From contig NZ_JANHKS010000010.1 in the NCBI RefSeq assembly GCF_028682175.1, positions 62,001-126,000 of the forward strand: DNA of 64,000 nt, in the 5' to 3' direction. Every line of letters starts with the position of its first letter. Position 1 is the stretch's first letter. This DNA comes from Pseudomonas putida (GTDB lineage: Bacteria; Pseudomonadota; Gammaproteobacteria; Pseudomonadales; Pseudomonadaceae). Both the position numbers and the translations under genes were made by a program. Shown here in pieces: positions 20,261 to 28,741 of this stretch. Below the pieces are notes generated by a model that saw nothing but the letters and a program-made list of their open reading frames with translations, was not told where the DNA came from and made no database searches.

Positions 20261-20292
20261 AAAAAAGCCCGACTCAATGGTCGGGCTTTTTC
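20261..20292 (-). terminator. Terminator of efp (bidirectional)
   Basis: AAAAAAGCCCGAC-TCAATG-GTCGGGCTTTTT, with A-run and T-run flanks. It ends efp 26 nt after its stop and can also stop transcripts from the left. Confidence 0.9.
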
Positions 20293-20318
20293 GTATCCGG
20301 CGTTACAAAAAGCAGTGC

Positions 20319-20888
20319 TTACTTCGCACGGCCTTTGTACGAACCGCCTTCACGGGTGTCGATCTCGATCATGTCGTCGATTTCGATGAAGTCGGCTACT
20401 TGCAGCTCGGTGCCGTTAGCCAGCTTGGCAGGCTTCATGACCTTGCCCGAAGTGTCGCCGCGAGCGGAACCTTCGGTGTAGTCAACGCGACGCACGATGG
20501 TGGTCGGCAGCTCTACGGAAACCAGACGGCCTTCGAAGAAAACGGCTTCGCAGACGTCGGTCATGCCTTCTTCGATGAATGGCAGAACGCTTTCGATGTC
20601 TTCGGCGTTCAGCTCGTACATGGTGTAGTCGGTGGTGTCCATGAACGTGTAGGAGTCACCGCTGATGAAAGACAGGGTGGCTTCTTTGCGATCCAGGATC
20701 ACGTCGTCCAGCTTGTCGTCGGCGAAGTAGACGGTTTCAGTCTTGTAGCCGGTCAGCAGGTTCTTCAGCTTGGTCTTCATGATCGCGCTGTTACGACCCG
20801 ACTTGGTGAATTCAGCTTTCTGAACCAGCCAAGGATCGTTGTCGATACGGATCACGGTGCCGGGTTTAAGCTCTTTACCAGTTTTCAT
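20319..20888 (-). CDS. efp: Translation elongation factor P
   Basis: A 189-aa tRNA-shaped factor that rescues ribosomes stalled at polyproline. It has three domains: KOW-like N-terminal, central OB, and C-terminal OB with the [16 protein letters not shown] segment. The modified residue is Arg32 in TKSGRNSA, the type that EarP rhamnosylates, not the lysine that EpmA modifies. The rhamnosyltransferase gene earP lies directly upstream on the same strand, separated by 87 nt that contain a perfect 18-bp hairpin. The orthologue is PA2851. Confidence 0.97.
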   Translation of the reverse strand: MKTGKELKPGTVIRIDNDPWLVQKAEFTKSGRNSAIMKTKLKNLLTGYKTETVYFADDKLDDVILDRKEATLSFISGDSYTFMDTTDYTMYELNAEDIESVLPFIEEGMTDVCEAVFFEGRLVSVELPTTIVRRVDYTEGSARGDTSGKVMKPAKLANGTELQVADFIEIDDMIEIDTREGGSYKGRAK

Positions 20889-20921
20889 TACGAGTATCCG
20901 AATTTGGATTGAAGTTCTTTC

Positions 20922-20960
20922 TAAGCCCTGTACGAAAAGCCACTTTTCGTACAGGGCTTA
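20922..20960. other. Perfect 18-bp inverted repeat between earP and efp
   Basis: TAAGCCCTGTACGAAAAG is followed by a 3-nt loop (CCA) and its exact complement. No T-run follows on the minus strand, so this is not a standard terminator. The arm nearer efp ends 33 nt before its ATG. In an earP-efp transcript it would be a very stable hairpin just ahead of the efp ribosome site. Confidence 0.9.
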
Positions 20961-20975
20961 ATACAAGGCCGCGTA

Positions 20976-22109
20976 TCATATCCAATTTCGGTAAAACGTT
21001 ACCAGCGCAGTCGTCAGATCATCTTGCAAGGCCTGTTCCAGACACCAGCGCTCGGCGTGCCCTGCAAGCTCCTGGCGATGGTGTTGCAGGGTGTTCCAGC
21101 TTTCGGCCATGTCCTGCCCGGCGTTCCACGCACGCCAGACCTGGGTCAGTGCTTGCCCCGCCGCCTCGGACAACCCCGCCAGATACAGTTCCAGAAACGC
21201 ATCGAGCTTGGCCCAGTGGGCGTCATCGTCCTGCTCATAGATGTGCCAGATGAACGGCCGGCCCGCCCATTGCGCCCGCACGAACGAGTCTTCGCCGCGC
21301 ACCACGTTGAATGCGCAGCACCACAGCAAGAGGTCGTACTGCTCCTGGCGGACGAAAGGCAGCACCTGAATCGTCAGGTTGGCGCGCACATGCAGCGCCC
21401 CAGCGTTCAACCCCTCGACACCCAGCCAGCGCTGCACGTCACCGATGATGCGGCCTTCAGGCACCAGCAGATGGGTGGCCTGCCCGGCCTGAGCCAGGCT
21501 GTCCAGCCATGACCCCAGCCCTGCGTGCTCATAGGCAAACAGCGAAATAAGCTGCGCGCCGGGCTGTGGATAAACGCCCAACTGCGCCAGAAACACCTGT
21601 TGCGCCGCCGGATCCTGCTCGAATGCGTGACGGCGCTCGATCAGCCCGGCCTCGCGCAAAAGCCCGCCGGTGGTCGGACGAAACCCCGGAAAGAAAAAGA
21701 ATTTCTGGATGCCGCTCGATTGCAGCGACGGCAGGCCGTGACAACCGGTGACCCACTCCTCGGCGCTGAGGTAGTCCAGATTCAGCCACAGCGGCTTGGG
21801 GTTGCGGGCCTTCATCGCTTCGATCTGCGCAGGCGGGAGATGGCAGCCAAAGGCTTCGATCACCACATCGGCAGGCTCCACTGGCTGCCAGTCTGCGGGC
21901 CAGAAACACACATTGACGCCCTCGCGCCACAGTTGACGGGCCTCAGCGTCCGCGCCAGGGCACAGACGGGCGAACGCCGACAGATCGTCGATCCACAGAC
22001 GCACGTCCATGCCGTGCTCTGCCACCAACTGGCGCGCCAGACGAAAAGTCACGCCGACGTCGCCAAAGTTATCCACAACCGTGCAGAAAATATCCCAAGA
22101 GGCTTTCAT
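20976..22109 (-). CDS. earP: EF-P arginine rhamnosyltransferase EarP
   Basis: A 377-aa inverting glycosyltransferase (GT104, formerly DUF2331) that transfers L-rhamnose from dTDP-rhamnose to Arg32 of EF-P. The N-terminal motif VVDNFGDVG carries Asp13 and Asp17, the positions required in characterised EarP proteins. The C-terminal part contains FNVVRGEDSFVRAQWAGRPF, which binds the nucleotide sugar. It is upstream of efp, as in PAO1 (PA2852-PA2851). The dTDP-rhamnose genes are not in this window. Confidence 0.96.
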   Translation of the reverse strand: MKASWDIFCTVVDNFGDVGVTFRLARQLVAEHGMDVRLWIDDLSAFARLCPGADAEARQLWREGVNVCFWPADWQPVEPADVVIEAFGCHLPPAQIEAMKARNPKPLWLNLDYLSAEEWVTGCHGLPSLQSSGIQKFFFFPGFRPTTGGLLREAGLIERRHAFEQDPAAQQVFLAQLGVYPQPGAQLISLFAYEHAGLGSWLDSLAQAGQATHLLVPEGRIIGDVQRWLGVEGLNAGALHVRANLTIQVLPFVRQEQYDLLLWCCAFNVVRGEDSFVRAQWAGRPFIWHIYEQDDDAHWAKLDAFLELYLAGLSEAAGQALTQVWRAWNAGQDMAESWNTLQHHRQELAGHAERWCLEQALQDDLTTALVTFYRNWI

Positions 22110-22232
22110 CCCGGCTCCTCGAGACTGTTCAAAAAAGCGGATTGTCCTTCATTCCGGCGCACAATCACCACCCCCGATCATGCGACAATTGCAGCCCGAG
22201 TCGACCTCATATGCGCAAGTAGGGAGTCTGCC

Positions 22233-22628
22233 ATGTACGTCAACCATCGCGAATTGTCCGTCACGCTGCGTCCTCTGAAGCTGGTGCTGTCCATTGCTGC
22301 GGGTATCTGGCTGGGGTTTCTCGCCGTCGCGCTGACCGGCTGGCTGATCTACCGGCTGCTGCCCGCCGAGCAGACGCAGGCCGTGAGCAACGCAGCCACG
22401 CAATTGACTGCGCCGCCTGCGGCAAAAGCCAAACCTGAAAGCGACAACCCGATGTTCGACCAGTACCGGCAGATCCTGCGCGACAGTGAAGCCCGCCAGG
22501 CGCAGGAGGCCGAACAGGCCGAGCGCCAACGCAGCTTCAATGGCCCCAAATGCCAGTTCTGGATGCAGCAGAACCAGACCGCGCCGAGCGAAAAGAGCCG
22601 CGCCGCCATTTATCAGTACTGCGGCTGA
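22233..22628 (+). CDS. Small single-pass membrane protein, unknown function
   Basis: A 131-aa protein. Residues 14-40 form one TM helix (KLVLSIAAGIWLGFLAVAL and following), then comes an Ala/Pro/Gln-rich and Glu-rich linker and a C-terminal globular piece with two Cys (KCQFW and YQYCG) that could form a disulfide if periplasmic. The start at 22233 follows AGGGAG. The open frame extends more than 700 nt upstream through the antisense of earP and is not coding there. The next gene starts 23 nt after the stop, so the two are likely co-transcribed. I do not recognise the family. Confidence 0.72.
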   Translation: MYVNHRELSVTLRPLKLVLSIAAGIWLGFLAVALTGWLIYRLLPAEQTQAVSNAATQLTAPPAAKAKPESDNPMFDQYRQILRDSEARQAQEAEQAERQRSFNGPKCQFWMQQNQTAPSEKSRAAIYQYCG

Positions 22629-22651
22629 ACCGCGAGAGACAAGCAAGCCCT

Positions 22652-23134
22652 ATGAACAAGCAACAGGTCCTGCAACGGATCGTCGAAAAGCTGGAAATCG
22701 ACCTGGAGGTCGCGATTCGCGCCGCACAAACGGCCTACGAAACCGCGACTCATGAAGAAAACATCGCCGAAAACAAGTACGACACCCTCGGGCTGGAGGC
22801 GTCGTACCTGGCCGCCGGGCAGGCGCGTCGGGTCGAGGAAATCCGTCTGGCGCTGGCGGCCTACCGCAGCTTGGTGCTCAAGCCCTTCGACGACCAGCGC
22901 GGCATTCAGCCCGGTGACCTGATCAGCCTGGAATCGGAAAACGGCGTTCAACAGACGCTGTTCCTGGGCCCCGATGCGGCTGGCCTCAAGGTCAGCCTGG
23001 ACCAGACCCTGGTGACGGTGATCACCGCCAGGGCGCCGCTGGGGCAGAATCTGCTGGGCAAGTTCGACGGCGATGAGCTGGAAATCACCGTCAATGGCAG
23101 CCGGCAATCCTTCGAGATCATCCAGATCGCATGA
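22652..23134 (+). CDS. GreA/GreB-type C-terminal-domain protein
   Basis: A 160-aa protein with the layout of a Gre factor. The N-terminal helical half has an acidic stretch (HEENIAENKYDTLGLEASYLA), and the C-terminal FKBP-like GreA/B domain contains GDLISLESENGVQQTLFLGP and ARAPLGQNLLGKFDGDEL. The pattern SPLGxALLGKxxGD of true Gre proteins is recognisable. The acidic tip of the coiled coil that stimulates transcript cleavage is not clearly preserved, so it may bind RNA polymerase without being a cleavage factor. It lies 23 nt downstream of the small membrane protein gene. Confidence 0.78.
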   Translation: MNKQQVLQRIVEKLEIDLEVAIRAAQTAYETATHEENIAENKYDTLGLEASYLAAGQARRVEEIRLALAAYRSLVLKPFDDQRGIQPGDLISLESENGVQQTLFLGPDAAGLKVSLDQTLVTVITARAPLGQNLLGKFDGDELEITVNGSRQSFEIIQIA

Positions 23135-23254
23135 GCCATCGATCGCTCGCGGGGTTGAAGGCTCCGACCTGTTGTGAGTATGGTGGGCCGTCGCACGATA
23201 AACGGCGACACCGGCACAGGGAGCCGGGTATGGACCCCATCAAGGAGATTTTTC

Positions 23255-23461
23255 ATGACGAACGTCATCACCTTTCCTGACGCCCATGAACGAGATCGCC
23301 TCAAGTCCAGTGGCCTCCAAGGGGTGAGATACCTGAACAAGAAAGAGCGGCAACTGATCGACAACCTGCGCCTGACCAGCCACGCGGGGCGGCAGTACGT
23401 CTACGACTACGCCAATATCATGTACCGCTCCAAGCCCCTGTATCCGGACCCGCTGGACTGA
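23255..23461 (+). CDS. Small conserved-looking hypothetical protein
   Basis: A 68-aa basic protein beginning MTNVITFPDAHERDRL, with a Tyr-rich tail (YVYDYANIMYRSKP). The start at 23255 is set by AAGGAGATTTTTC. It carries no motif that I recognise. The good ribosome site and typical codon use argue that it is real. It lies 120 nt after the Gre-like gene and 91 nt before the DUF1003 gene. Confidence 0.65.
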   Translation: MTNVITFPDAHERDRLKSSGLQGVRYLNKKERQLIDNLRLTSHAGRQYVYDYANIMYRSKPLYPDPLD

Positions 23462-23552
23462 CACCCGGCGGCTCGTTCCACCGGCGTTCAGTGCACAGAG
23501 CCCTGGAGGCGGCCTATAGTGGGCGGATGTTTCTGCCCTCAGGAAAGCCTCC

Positions 23553-24095
23553 ATGTCTGCCACGCCATCCTCTGCCGAACCGGGCCAGTCCCCGACCGAT
23601 CATCACCTGCGTTTCCACAAGGGCCACGCGCACCTGGGGCCGACCTTCGGCACTGACGCCTTTGCGCTGAAAGCCGAAGCCTTTGCGCGGTTCTTCGGCA
23701 CGCCTACCTTTTTGGGGGCGCAGACGCTGATCGTGCTGCTCTGGGTGGGGGCGAACATGACGGGGTTGGTGACCTTCGACGTCTACCCCTTCATCCTGCT
23801 CAACCTGGCATTCAGCCTGCAATCGGCCTACGCCGCGCCGCTGATCCTGCTGGCCCAGACCCGCCAGGCCGCCCGCGACAAGGCCAGCTCCGACGCCGAC
23901 GCCCAGCACCGCGAAGCACTGGCTGTCGCCAACGAAGAGCGCATGGCCCGCGCCGCGCAAAACACCGCGCAGATGCTCGAACTGCTGGAGCAGAACACCC
24001 GCCTGACGGAAATGACCAAGGTGCTGACCGAACGCGTCGAGGCGCTGACAGCAGACATGCACAAGCATTTTGTGAAGAAGGATGGGCATGTGTGA
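23553..24095 (+). CDS. DUF1003 inner-membrane protein
   Basis: A 180-aa protein with two TM helices in the middle (about residues 50-68 and 75-98: GAQTLIVLLWVGANMTGLV and FILLNLAFSLQSAYAAPLIL). A long charged coiled-coil tail (residues 105-170) is rich in Ala, Arg and Glu. This is the DUF1003 layout; its function is unknown. AGGAAAGCCTCC precedes the ATG. It is a single gene closed by a REP pair. Confidence 0.83.
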   Translation: MSATPSSAEPGQSPTDHHLRFHKGHAHLGPTFGTDAFALKAEAFARFFGTPTFLGAQTLIVLLWVGANMTGLVTFDVYPFILLNLAFSLQSAYAAPLILLAQTRQAARDKASSDADAQHREALAVANEERMARAAQNTAQMLELLEQNTRLTEMTKVLTERVEALTADMHKHFVKKDGHV

Positions 24096-24106
24096 GGCCC
24101 CGCCCT

Positions 24107-24198
24107 CGTAGCAGCACGGCTTGCCGGCGGGAGCGTTGTGTCAGGCGGCGCATTTTTCTCTGATGCACCGCTCCCGCCGGCAAGCCGTGCTGCTACGG
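24107..24198. repeat. REP pair (GCCGGCAAGCCGTGCTGCTAC type)
   Basis: Two inverted units around a spacer of about 45 nt between the convergent DUF1003 and YCII-like genes. Confidence 0.89.
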
Positions 24199-24204
24199 GA
24201 CAGT

Positions 24205-24618
24205 TCAGGGCTTGTCCTGGTGCATCTCGTTGAACCCCGCCGCTGCTTGCTGAATGTCCGGCGTAAAATCATCGAAGCTCATCACCTGACGCACTTCGAC
24301 GGTTTCATTGTCCCCCGCCGGGCAGCGTTTCGCCCAGTCGATGGCGGCTTCAAGGGACGGCAATTCAAGCATCCAGTAGCCACCCAGCACTTCGCTGACA
24401 CCTGGAAACGGCGCCTGGATCACCTGTGCCTGGCCCTTGTCGAACGTGACGCGGGCGCCCATGGTCGGCGGATGCAGGCCGTCGAGGGTCAGCAGCACCC
24501 CGGCCTGCTGCAAGGATTCGTTGTATTTCATCATCCGCTCCACGGCGTCAGCCTCGGGCAGGGTGCCAGGGGCTGCGGTTTCGTATCCCTTGGGGATCAT
24601 CAGCATCATGAATCGCAT
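24205..24618 (-). CDS. YCII/DGPF-domain protein
   Basis: A 137-aa cytosolic protein beginning MRFMMLMIPKGYE. It has the YCII-related fold signature (MMKYNESLQQAGVLLTLDGLHPP and GGYWMLELPSLEAAIDWAKRCP). Family members are often encoded with ECF sigma factors, but none is adjacent here. The start at 24618 fits the family; 44 upstream codons in frame do not. It is divergent from the thioesterase gene. Confidence 0.83.
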   Translation of the reverse strand: MRFMMLMIPKGYETAAPGTLPEADAVERMMKYNESLQQAGVLLTLDGLHPPTMGARVTFDKGQAQVIQAPFPGVSEVLGGYWMLELPSLEAAIDWAKRCPAGDNETVEVRQVMSFDDFTPDIQQAAAGFNEMHQDKP

Positions 24619-24852
24619 GGTCGGCGTCCTTCTGTAGAGGGTTCCCCGAACACCATAGTCCAGGGTTTCGCACAGTAGTCGAACCACGGACGTGCAAATC
24701 GACACTTGATGTGTCGCACCAGACAAAAACGTGCCGGGCGCTTTTGCCACTGTTGGACATTTTTGATATTGCGGTCGTCATCAAGCAGCGGGATTATGAC
24801 CATAATTTTTCTCATCCGACATTCCGCCGGATGCGTCCCGGAGCGTACGCCC

Positions 24853-25392
24853 ATGCAAAGCACCTCTCGCGAAGAAACCCTGGCCCTCTGGCAAGCACAG
24901 GAAAAGGAAATGCGTGCCCGGCTGGGCAAGGCTGGCAGCATGAACCTGATGGAGGTGGCGCAGTTGACGCCGGAGGAGTTCTTCAACGGTATCGGCAGCG
25001 GGCTCTACCCTCACCCGCCGATCGGCGAACTGATGGACTTCGTGCCGATCCAGTGGACGCCCGGCTCCTTCATCTTTCAGGGCACTCCCGGCCCGCAGCA
25101 TTACAACCCGCTGGGCATCGTGCACGGGGGATACGCCGCCACCCTGCTCGACTCCTGCATGGGCTGTTCGGTCCACACTCGCCTGAAGAAAGGCCAGGGC
25201 TACACCACCCTGGATCTGCGCATCAGCTACATCCGCGCCCTGACCGACAAGAGCGGCCCGATCCGCGCCGAGGGCACTGTGGTGCACCTTGGACGCTCCA
25301 CCGCGCTGGCCGAAGGCAAGATCTACGATGCCGAGGGACGGTTGTTCGCGACCGGTACCACCACCTGCATGATTCTGGATATGAATCGTTGA
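24853..25392 (+). CDS. PaaI-family hotdog thioesterase
   Basis: A 179-aa hotdog-fold acyl-CoA thioesterase. The signature is HYNPLGIVHGGYAATLLDSCMGCSVHTRL (read as motif HGGxxATLLD), followed by YTTLDLRISYIRAL and ARTALAEGK-like SRTALAEGKIYD spacing toward the C-terminus. The start at ATG 24853 (MQSTSREE) matches family length. It is a single gene followed by a REP pair. The substrate acyl group is not predictable. Confidence 0.84.
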   Translation: MQSTSREETLALWQAQEKEMRARLGKAGSMNLMEVAQLTPEEFFNGIGSGLYPHPPIGELMDFVPIQWTPGSFIFQGTPGPQHYNPLGIVHGGYAATLLDSCMGCSVHTRLKKGQGYTTLDLRISYIRALTDKSGPIRAEGTVVHLGRSTALAEGKIYDAEGRLFATGTTTCMILDMNR

Positions 25393-25416
25393 GCGAGTAG
25401 CACCTGATAATGCCCC

Positions 25417-25480
25417 ATCGCGAGCAAGCTCACTCCTACAGGACGGTGCATGCCTCTGTAGGAGTGAGCTTGCTCGCGAT
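25417..25480. repeat. REP pair, tail-to-tail
   Basis: Two GTAGGAGTGAGCTTGCTCGCGA-type units in inverted order with a 14-nt core, between the convergent thioesterase and NDH-2-like genes. Confidence 0.9.
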
Positions 25481-25488
25481 CAGGGTTG

Positions 25489-26694
25489 TCATGCGACCAC
25501 AGGAATCAACGGATCCGCCGCAGCCAGCGCGGCCTCGCGTTCGGCCACTGGCGGGTAGATCCACACCGAGTTGATCTGCTGCTTGAGTTGCTTGGCTTCT
25601 TCCTTGATGAGCTTGACCTGGCGATCCCAGCCTTCGGTGTACACCGCGCCCCAGGCGCCGAGGTCCAGGCAGGTGACGTATTTCACCTGGCTGTACGGAA
25701 TCGGCGCTTCGCCCAGCAGGTCGGCGGCGACGTTGTTGCCGGCCGAGCGGCCCAGCGCGATGGCGTGCTGGCAGGTCATCAGGGCGAAGTTGCCTTCATC
25801 GTCGGTGGCGGCGTAGGCGGTGTCGCCGGTGGCGAAGATGTCGGCCTGGCCGATGACTTTCAGGTTGCGGTCAACGTGCAGGCGGCCTGCGGCATCGCGC
25901 TCGCCGGGGATCTGCTCGGTCAGGGAGCTGGCGCGCACGCCAACGGTCCACACCACGGTCTTGGCATCGATGCGACGCCCGTCCGCCAGGGTCACGCCAT
26001 TGGCATCCACGGCGGCGACAGACGCATCGACGACCCATTCCACGCCCAGCGCCTCGGTGGCTTCGACGATGGCCGGGCTGATGTTCGCGCCCAGTGCAGC
26101 GCCGACCTTCTCGCCACGGTCAACGATGATGACGCGCACTTTGGCATCCGCCCCCAGGGCTTCACGCAGGCGCGCAGGCATTTCGGTCGCTGTTTCGATA
26201 CCGGTGAAGCCGCCGCCCGCCACCACGACTGTGTTGCGCATCGCCGACTCAGGCTGCTGGGCCAACGACTTGATGTGCTGCTCAAGGCGAGTCGCCTCGT
26301 TCATGTGGTCAACGTCGAATGCATGTTCGACCCCAGGCACGGAAGCCGGGCGCACGACACGGCTGCCGGTGGCCAGAACCAGTTTGTCGTAGTTGATCGA
26401 GGTCTGGACGCCGTTGGCATCGGTGTAGCCCACTTTTTTGCCGGCCACGTCGATGGTGTCGGCCATGCCCTTGATGAAGTTCACGCCCACGGCATCGAAC
26501 AACGGGCCCAGCGGCGACTGCATCTGATGCACTTGCTGCTCGTAGTAACGCGGACGTACGCCCAGCACCGCTTCAGGCGCCAGCACCGTGACTTCGACGT
26601 CGTGGCGCTGATGCATGTCCAGCAAACGGGTGGAACTCAGGGCACTCCACATGCCGCCAAAACCCGCGCCGACAATCAGAATCTGCTTTTTCAT
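25489..26694 (-). CDS. NAD(P)/FAD-dependent oxidoreductase, NDH-2-like
   Basis: A 401-aa flavoprotein of the type II NADH dehydrogenase/pyridine nucleotide-disulfide oxidoreductase family. The FAD site is ILIVGAGFGGMWSA at the N-terminus, the NADH site VVVAGGGFTGIE lies near residue 168, and FATGDTAYA is the second flavin motif. It lacks an obvious C-terminal membrane anchor, so it may be a peripheral or soluble reductase. ATG 26694 follows TTTGGAGCACACG; 80 upstream codons in frame cross the regulatory region and are rejected. It is divergent from an Rrf2 regulator gene that probably controls it. Confidence 0.82.
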   Translation of the reverse strand: MKKQILIVGAGFGGMWSALSSTRLLDMHQRHDVEVTVLAPEAVLGVRPRYYEQQVHQMQSPLGPLFDAVGVNFIKGMADTIDVAGKKVGYTDANGVQTSINYDKLVLATGSRVVRPASVPGVEHAFDVDHMNEATRLEQHIKSLAQQPESAMRNTVVVAGGGFTGIETATEMPARLREALGADAKVRVIIVDRGEKVGAALGANISPAIVEATEALGVEWVVDASVAAVDANGVTLADGRRIDAKTVVWTVGVRASSLTEQIPGERDAAGRLHVDRNLKVIGQADIFATGDTAYAATDDEGNFALMTCQHAIALGRSAGNNVAADLLGEAPIPYSQVKYVTCLDLGAWGAVYTEGWDRQVKLIKEEAKQLKQQINSVWIYPPVAEREAALAAADPLIPVVA

Positions 26695-26837
26695 CGTGTG
26701 CTCCAAATAACAAAAGGACGTTTCAGGTGTGTGCGGGTCGGAGTTGGCGACCGCCTCAAGACAACTACGACTGTATTGATCGGAGTTTATTTCGGCAAGC
26801 ACTTTTTTCAGGTGCAATTCCAGATTCACGTCCTGCA

Positions 26838-26875
26838 TCTTTATAAATACGTTGTTAATCAATAGATTATAAAGA
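26838..26875. promoter_or_regulatory. Inverted repeat between NDH-2-like and rrf2-like genes
   Basis: TCTTTATAA (26838-26846) and its exact complement TTATAAAGA (26867-26875) are separated by 20 nt within an AT-rich part of the 311-bp divergent gap. The dyad is a plausible operator for the adjacent Rrf2 regulator. The rest of the gap holds only the two leaders; I see no further gene. Confidence 0.45.
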
Positions 26876-27005
26876 AACACCGACCGTCGACCTGGCGCAG
26901 GAACAGGTTTGCCGCTGCTGCCACTGATCGCCATGACTCAGCGTTCCTTGCGAGGAACTGCGCAAATTGTTAGCTTTTGCACGATCAATTCAGTCGGAGA
27001 TCGAC

Positions 27006-27566
27006 ATGTCTCTCTACAGTGCCGGTGTCGAATACGGCATTCACTGCCTGCTGTACCTGGTCGATGAACGCGGCGACAGCCGCGAGGCCAGCGTGCGCGA
27101 CCTGGCAGAGCTGCAAGGTGTGCCTCAGGAATACCTGGCCAAGGTGTTCACCAAACTGGCCAAGGCCAGGCTGGTGGTTGCCACTGAAGGGGTGCGCGGC
27201 GGATTTCGGCTGGGACGGCCCTCGGACGAAATCACCCTGCTGGACATCGTCACGGCGATTGACGGGCGCAAGCTGATTTTCGATTGCCGGGACATTCGTG
27301 GCCGTTGCGCAGTTTTCGACGGCTGCGCGCCCGAGTGGGCGACTGAAGGGATGTGCGGGATAAACGCCGCCATGATGACCGCGCAGAAGCGCATGGAAGA
27401 TGCCCTAGCGCAGCAGACCATCCTAGACCTTGCGCGGCGCACCGGCCGCAAGGCTCCGCCGGAATTCGGCGCGCAGGTCGCCGACTGGCTGAGCGAGCGC
27501 AAGGAGAGCCGCGCAGGGGCTGCGGCAGAGGGGCAAACCATCGCGGTGGTGCAGGTGAACGATTAA
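27006..27566 (+). CDS. Rrf2-family transcriptional regulator
   Basis: A 186-aa winged-helix regulator. MSLYSAGVEYGIHCLLYLV and the LPQEYLAKVFTKLAKA-like recognition helix (VPQEYLAKVFTKL) mark the Rrf2 HTH; VRGGFRLGRP is the wing. Four cysteines cluster in the effector part (FDCRDIRGRC, DGCAP, GMCG), suitable for an Fe-S cluster or thiol redox sensing as in IscR and NsrR. It is divergent from the NDH-2-like flavoprotein gene. A C-terminal extension of about 30 residues is Ala/Glu-rich and probably disordered. Confidence 0.87.
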   Translation: MSLYSAGVEYGIHCLLYLVDERGDSREASVRDLAELQGVPQEYLAKVFTKLAKARLVVATEGVRGGFRLGRPSDEITLLDIVTAIDGRKLIFDCRDIRGRCAVFDGCAPEWATEGMCGINAAMMTAQKRMEDALAQQTILDLARRTGRKAPPEFGAQVADWLSERKESRAGAAAEGQTIAVVQVND

Positions 27567-27584
27567 CGCCGGCTACGCAGGAGA

Positions 27585-27677
27585 CCTGTAGGAGTGAGCT
27601 TGCTCGCGATAGCGTCGGTTCAGTCCCACATCAGTCGATTGAAAGGACGCTATCGCGAGCAAGCTCACTCCTACAGG
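27585..27677. repeat. REPIN (GTAGGAGTGAGCTTGCTCGCGA type)
   Basis: Two inverted units with extended arms (CGATAGCGTC and GACGCTATCG) between convergent rrf2-like and DUF202 genes; it could act as a bidirectional transcript end. Confidence 0.9.
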
Positions 27678-27696
27678 ATTGGGGAACATGCTGGCT

Positions 27697-28041
27697 TTAG
27701 CCGAACACCACCGCATAGATTCCCACCCCACTGAGCACGATCACCGTCGCGCCCAGCACCACCACTTCGCGCAAGGGCGCGGGGATGCGCTCCTGCTTCA
27801 GGCCTTTGGCGCTCTTGCGATAGCGGGCGTTGAGGCCGATCTGGATCAGGATCCCGGCCATCAGCGAGAACACGATGGGCAGCAAGGCAATCAGCCCGAA
27901 GTGTGGAATCCAGCGCAGGAAAATCGTGCACACCACCAGCAGCGTCATCAGCGTACGCCGCCAGGCCAGCAAGGTGCGTTCCGGCTGCAGGCCGGGGTCG
28001 TCGTGCCCCAGCGTGACAGGCGCCTGGGCGCGGCGGCTCAC
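27697..28041 (-). CDS. DUF202 membrane protein (second of pair)
   Basis: A 114-aa inner-membrane protein with the DUF202 signature QPERTLLAWRRTLMTLL and about three TM helices. The GTG start at 28041 overlaps the TGA of the upstream DUF202 gene by 4 bp (GTGA), a translational-coupling arrangement. The longer open frame upstream runs inside the partner gene and is rejected. Function is unknown; two different DUF202 subunits side by side suggest a hetero-oligomer. Confidence 0.82.
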   Translation of the reverse strand: MSRRAQAPVTLGHDDPGLQPERTLLAWRRTLMTLLVVCTIFLRWIPHFGLIALLPIVFSLMAGILIQIGLNARYRKSAKGLKQERIPAPLREVVVLGATVIVLSGVGIYAVVFG

Positions 28042-28442
28042 GACGCGCCGTAGATCAGAAAGACGATCAGCCCCGCCGCCACCAGCGCACCGCCCAGCGA
28101 GAGGATCGGCACCAGCACCGGCAATGGCAGCGGCTTGCGCACGCGCATCGCCCGCTCGACCTTCAGCCATCTGATGCAGGCGCTGGCGCTGACCAGCATC
28201 GCCAGCACCAGCAATGACAACGCCACCGCACGGCGCAGCCCCGGGCTGAACACATCGCCGGTGAAGGCTTCTACCGCAATGCCGCCCGCCAGGAACGCCA
28301 GCGCCGTGCGAATCCAGGCCAAGAAGGTTCGCTCGTTGGCCAGGGTGAAGCGAGGATCAGGCTCGCAACCCGGCCCCAGCAAGGATGCGGAAATACGATC
28401 GCGATCAGGGGAAGGCGCCTTGCCAGGTTCCGGAGAATTCAT
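28038..28442 (-). CDS. DUF202 membrane protein YidH-like (first of pair)
   Basis: A 134-aa inner-membrane protein. After a polar N-terminus of about 30 residues comes the DUF202 signature FTLANERTFLAWIRTALAFLAGG, then TM helices to the C-terminus (about 44-62, 73-90, 108-130). It resembles E. coli YidH, whose paired neighbour YidG is also DUF202. No ribosome site is obvious at this ATG. Confidence 0.82.
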   Translation of the reverse strand: MNSPEPGKAPSPDRDRISASLLGPGCEPDPRFTLANERTFLAWIRTALAFLAGGIAVEAFTGDVFSPGLRRAVALSLLVLAMLVSASACIRWLKVERAMRVRKPLPLPVLVPILSLGGALVAAGLIVFLIYGAS

Positions 28443-28741
28443 GTCGCACCGAGGTCAGGTAGATGGGCCAATGATACCGGTCATGGGGATGAAAGGCCCG
28501 CATCGGCAGCGACATTGGTGTGTCATTGGCCGCACCTGTGCCCTGCTCCACGCAGGCATTTTCACTGAACAACCCGGCGAGCCTCCTTCATCTGACAAGA
28601 TTCGACAATTTTCCCTTCAAAATCCCGTACTTGTCCTACGCTGTGATTCTATGATCGCTGTTGCGATACCCATGGCCACGAACCGCGAGGCGTTCGTCCC
28701 GTGGGCGGGTCTGAAGTCATGTTCGTCAGCGAGGGCGGGGA

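Noticed and set aside
21525..22232. Upstream extension of the small membrane protein frame
   Set aside because: The extension is the antisense of earP; a clear ribosome site and TM helix follow the internal ATG at 22233.
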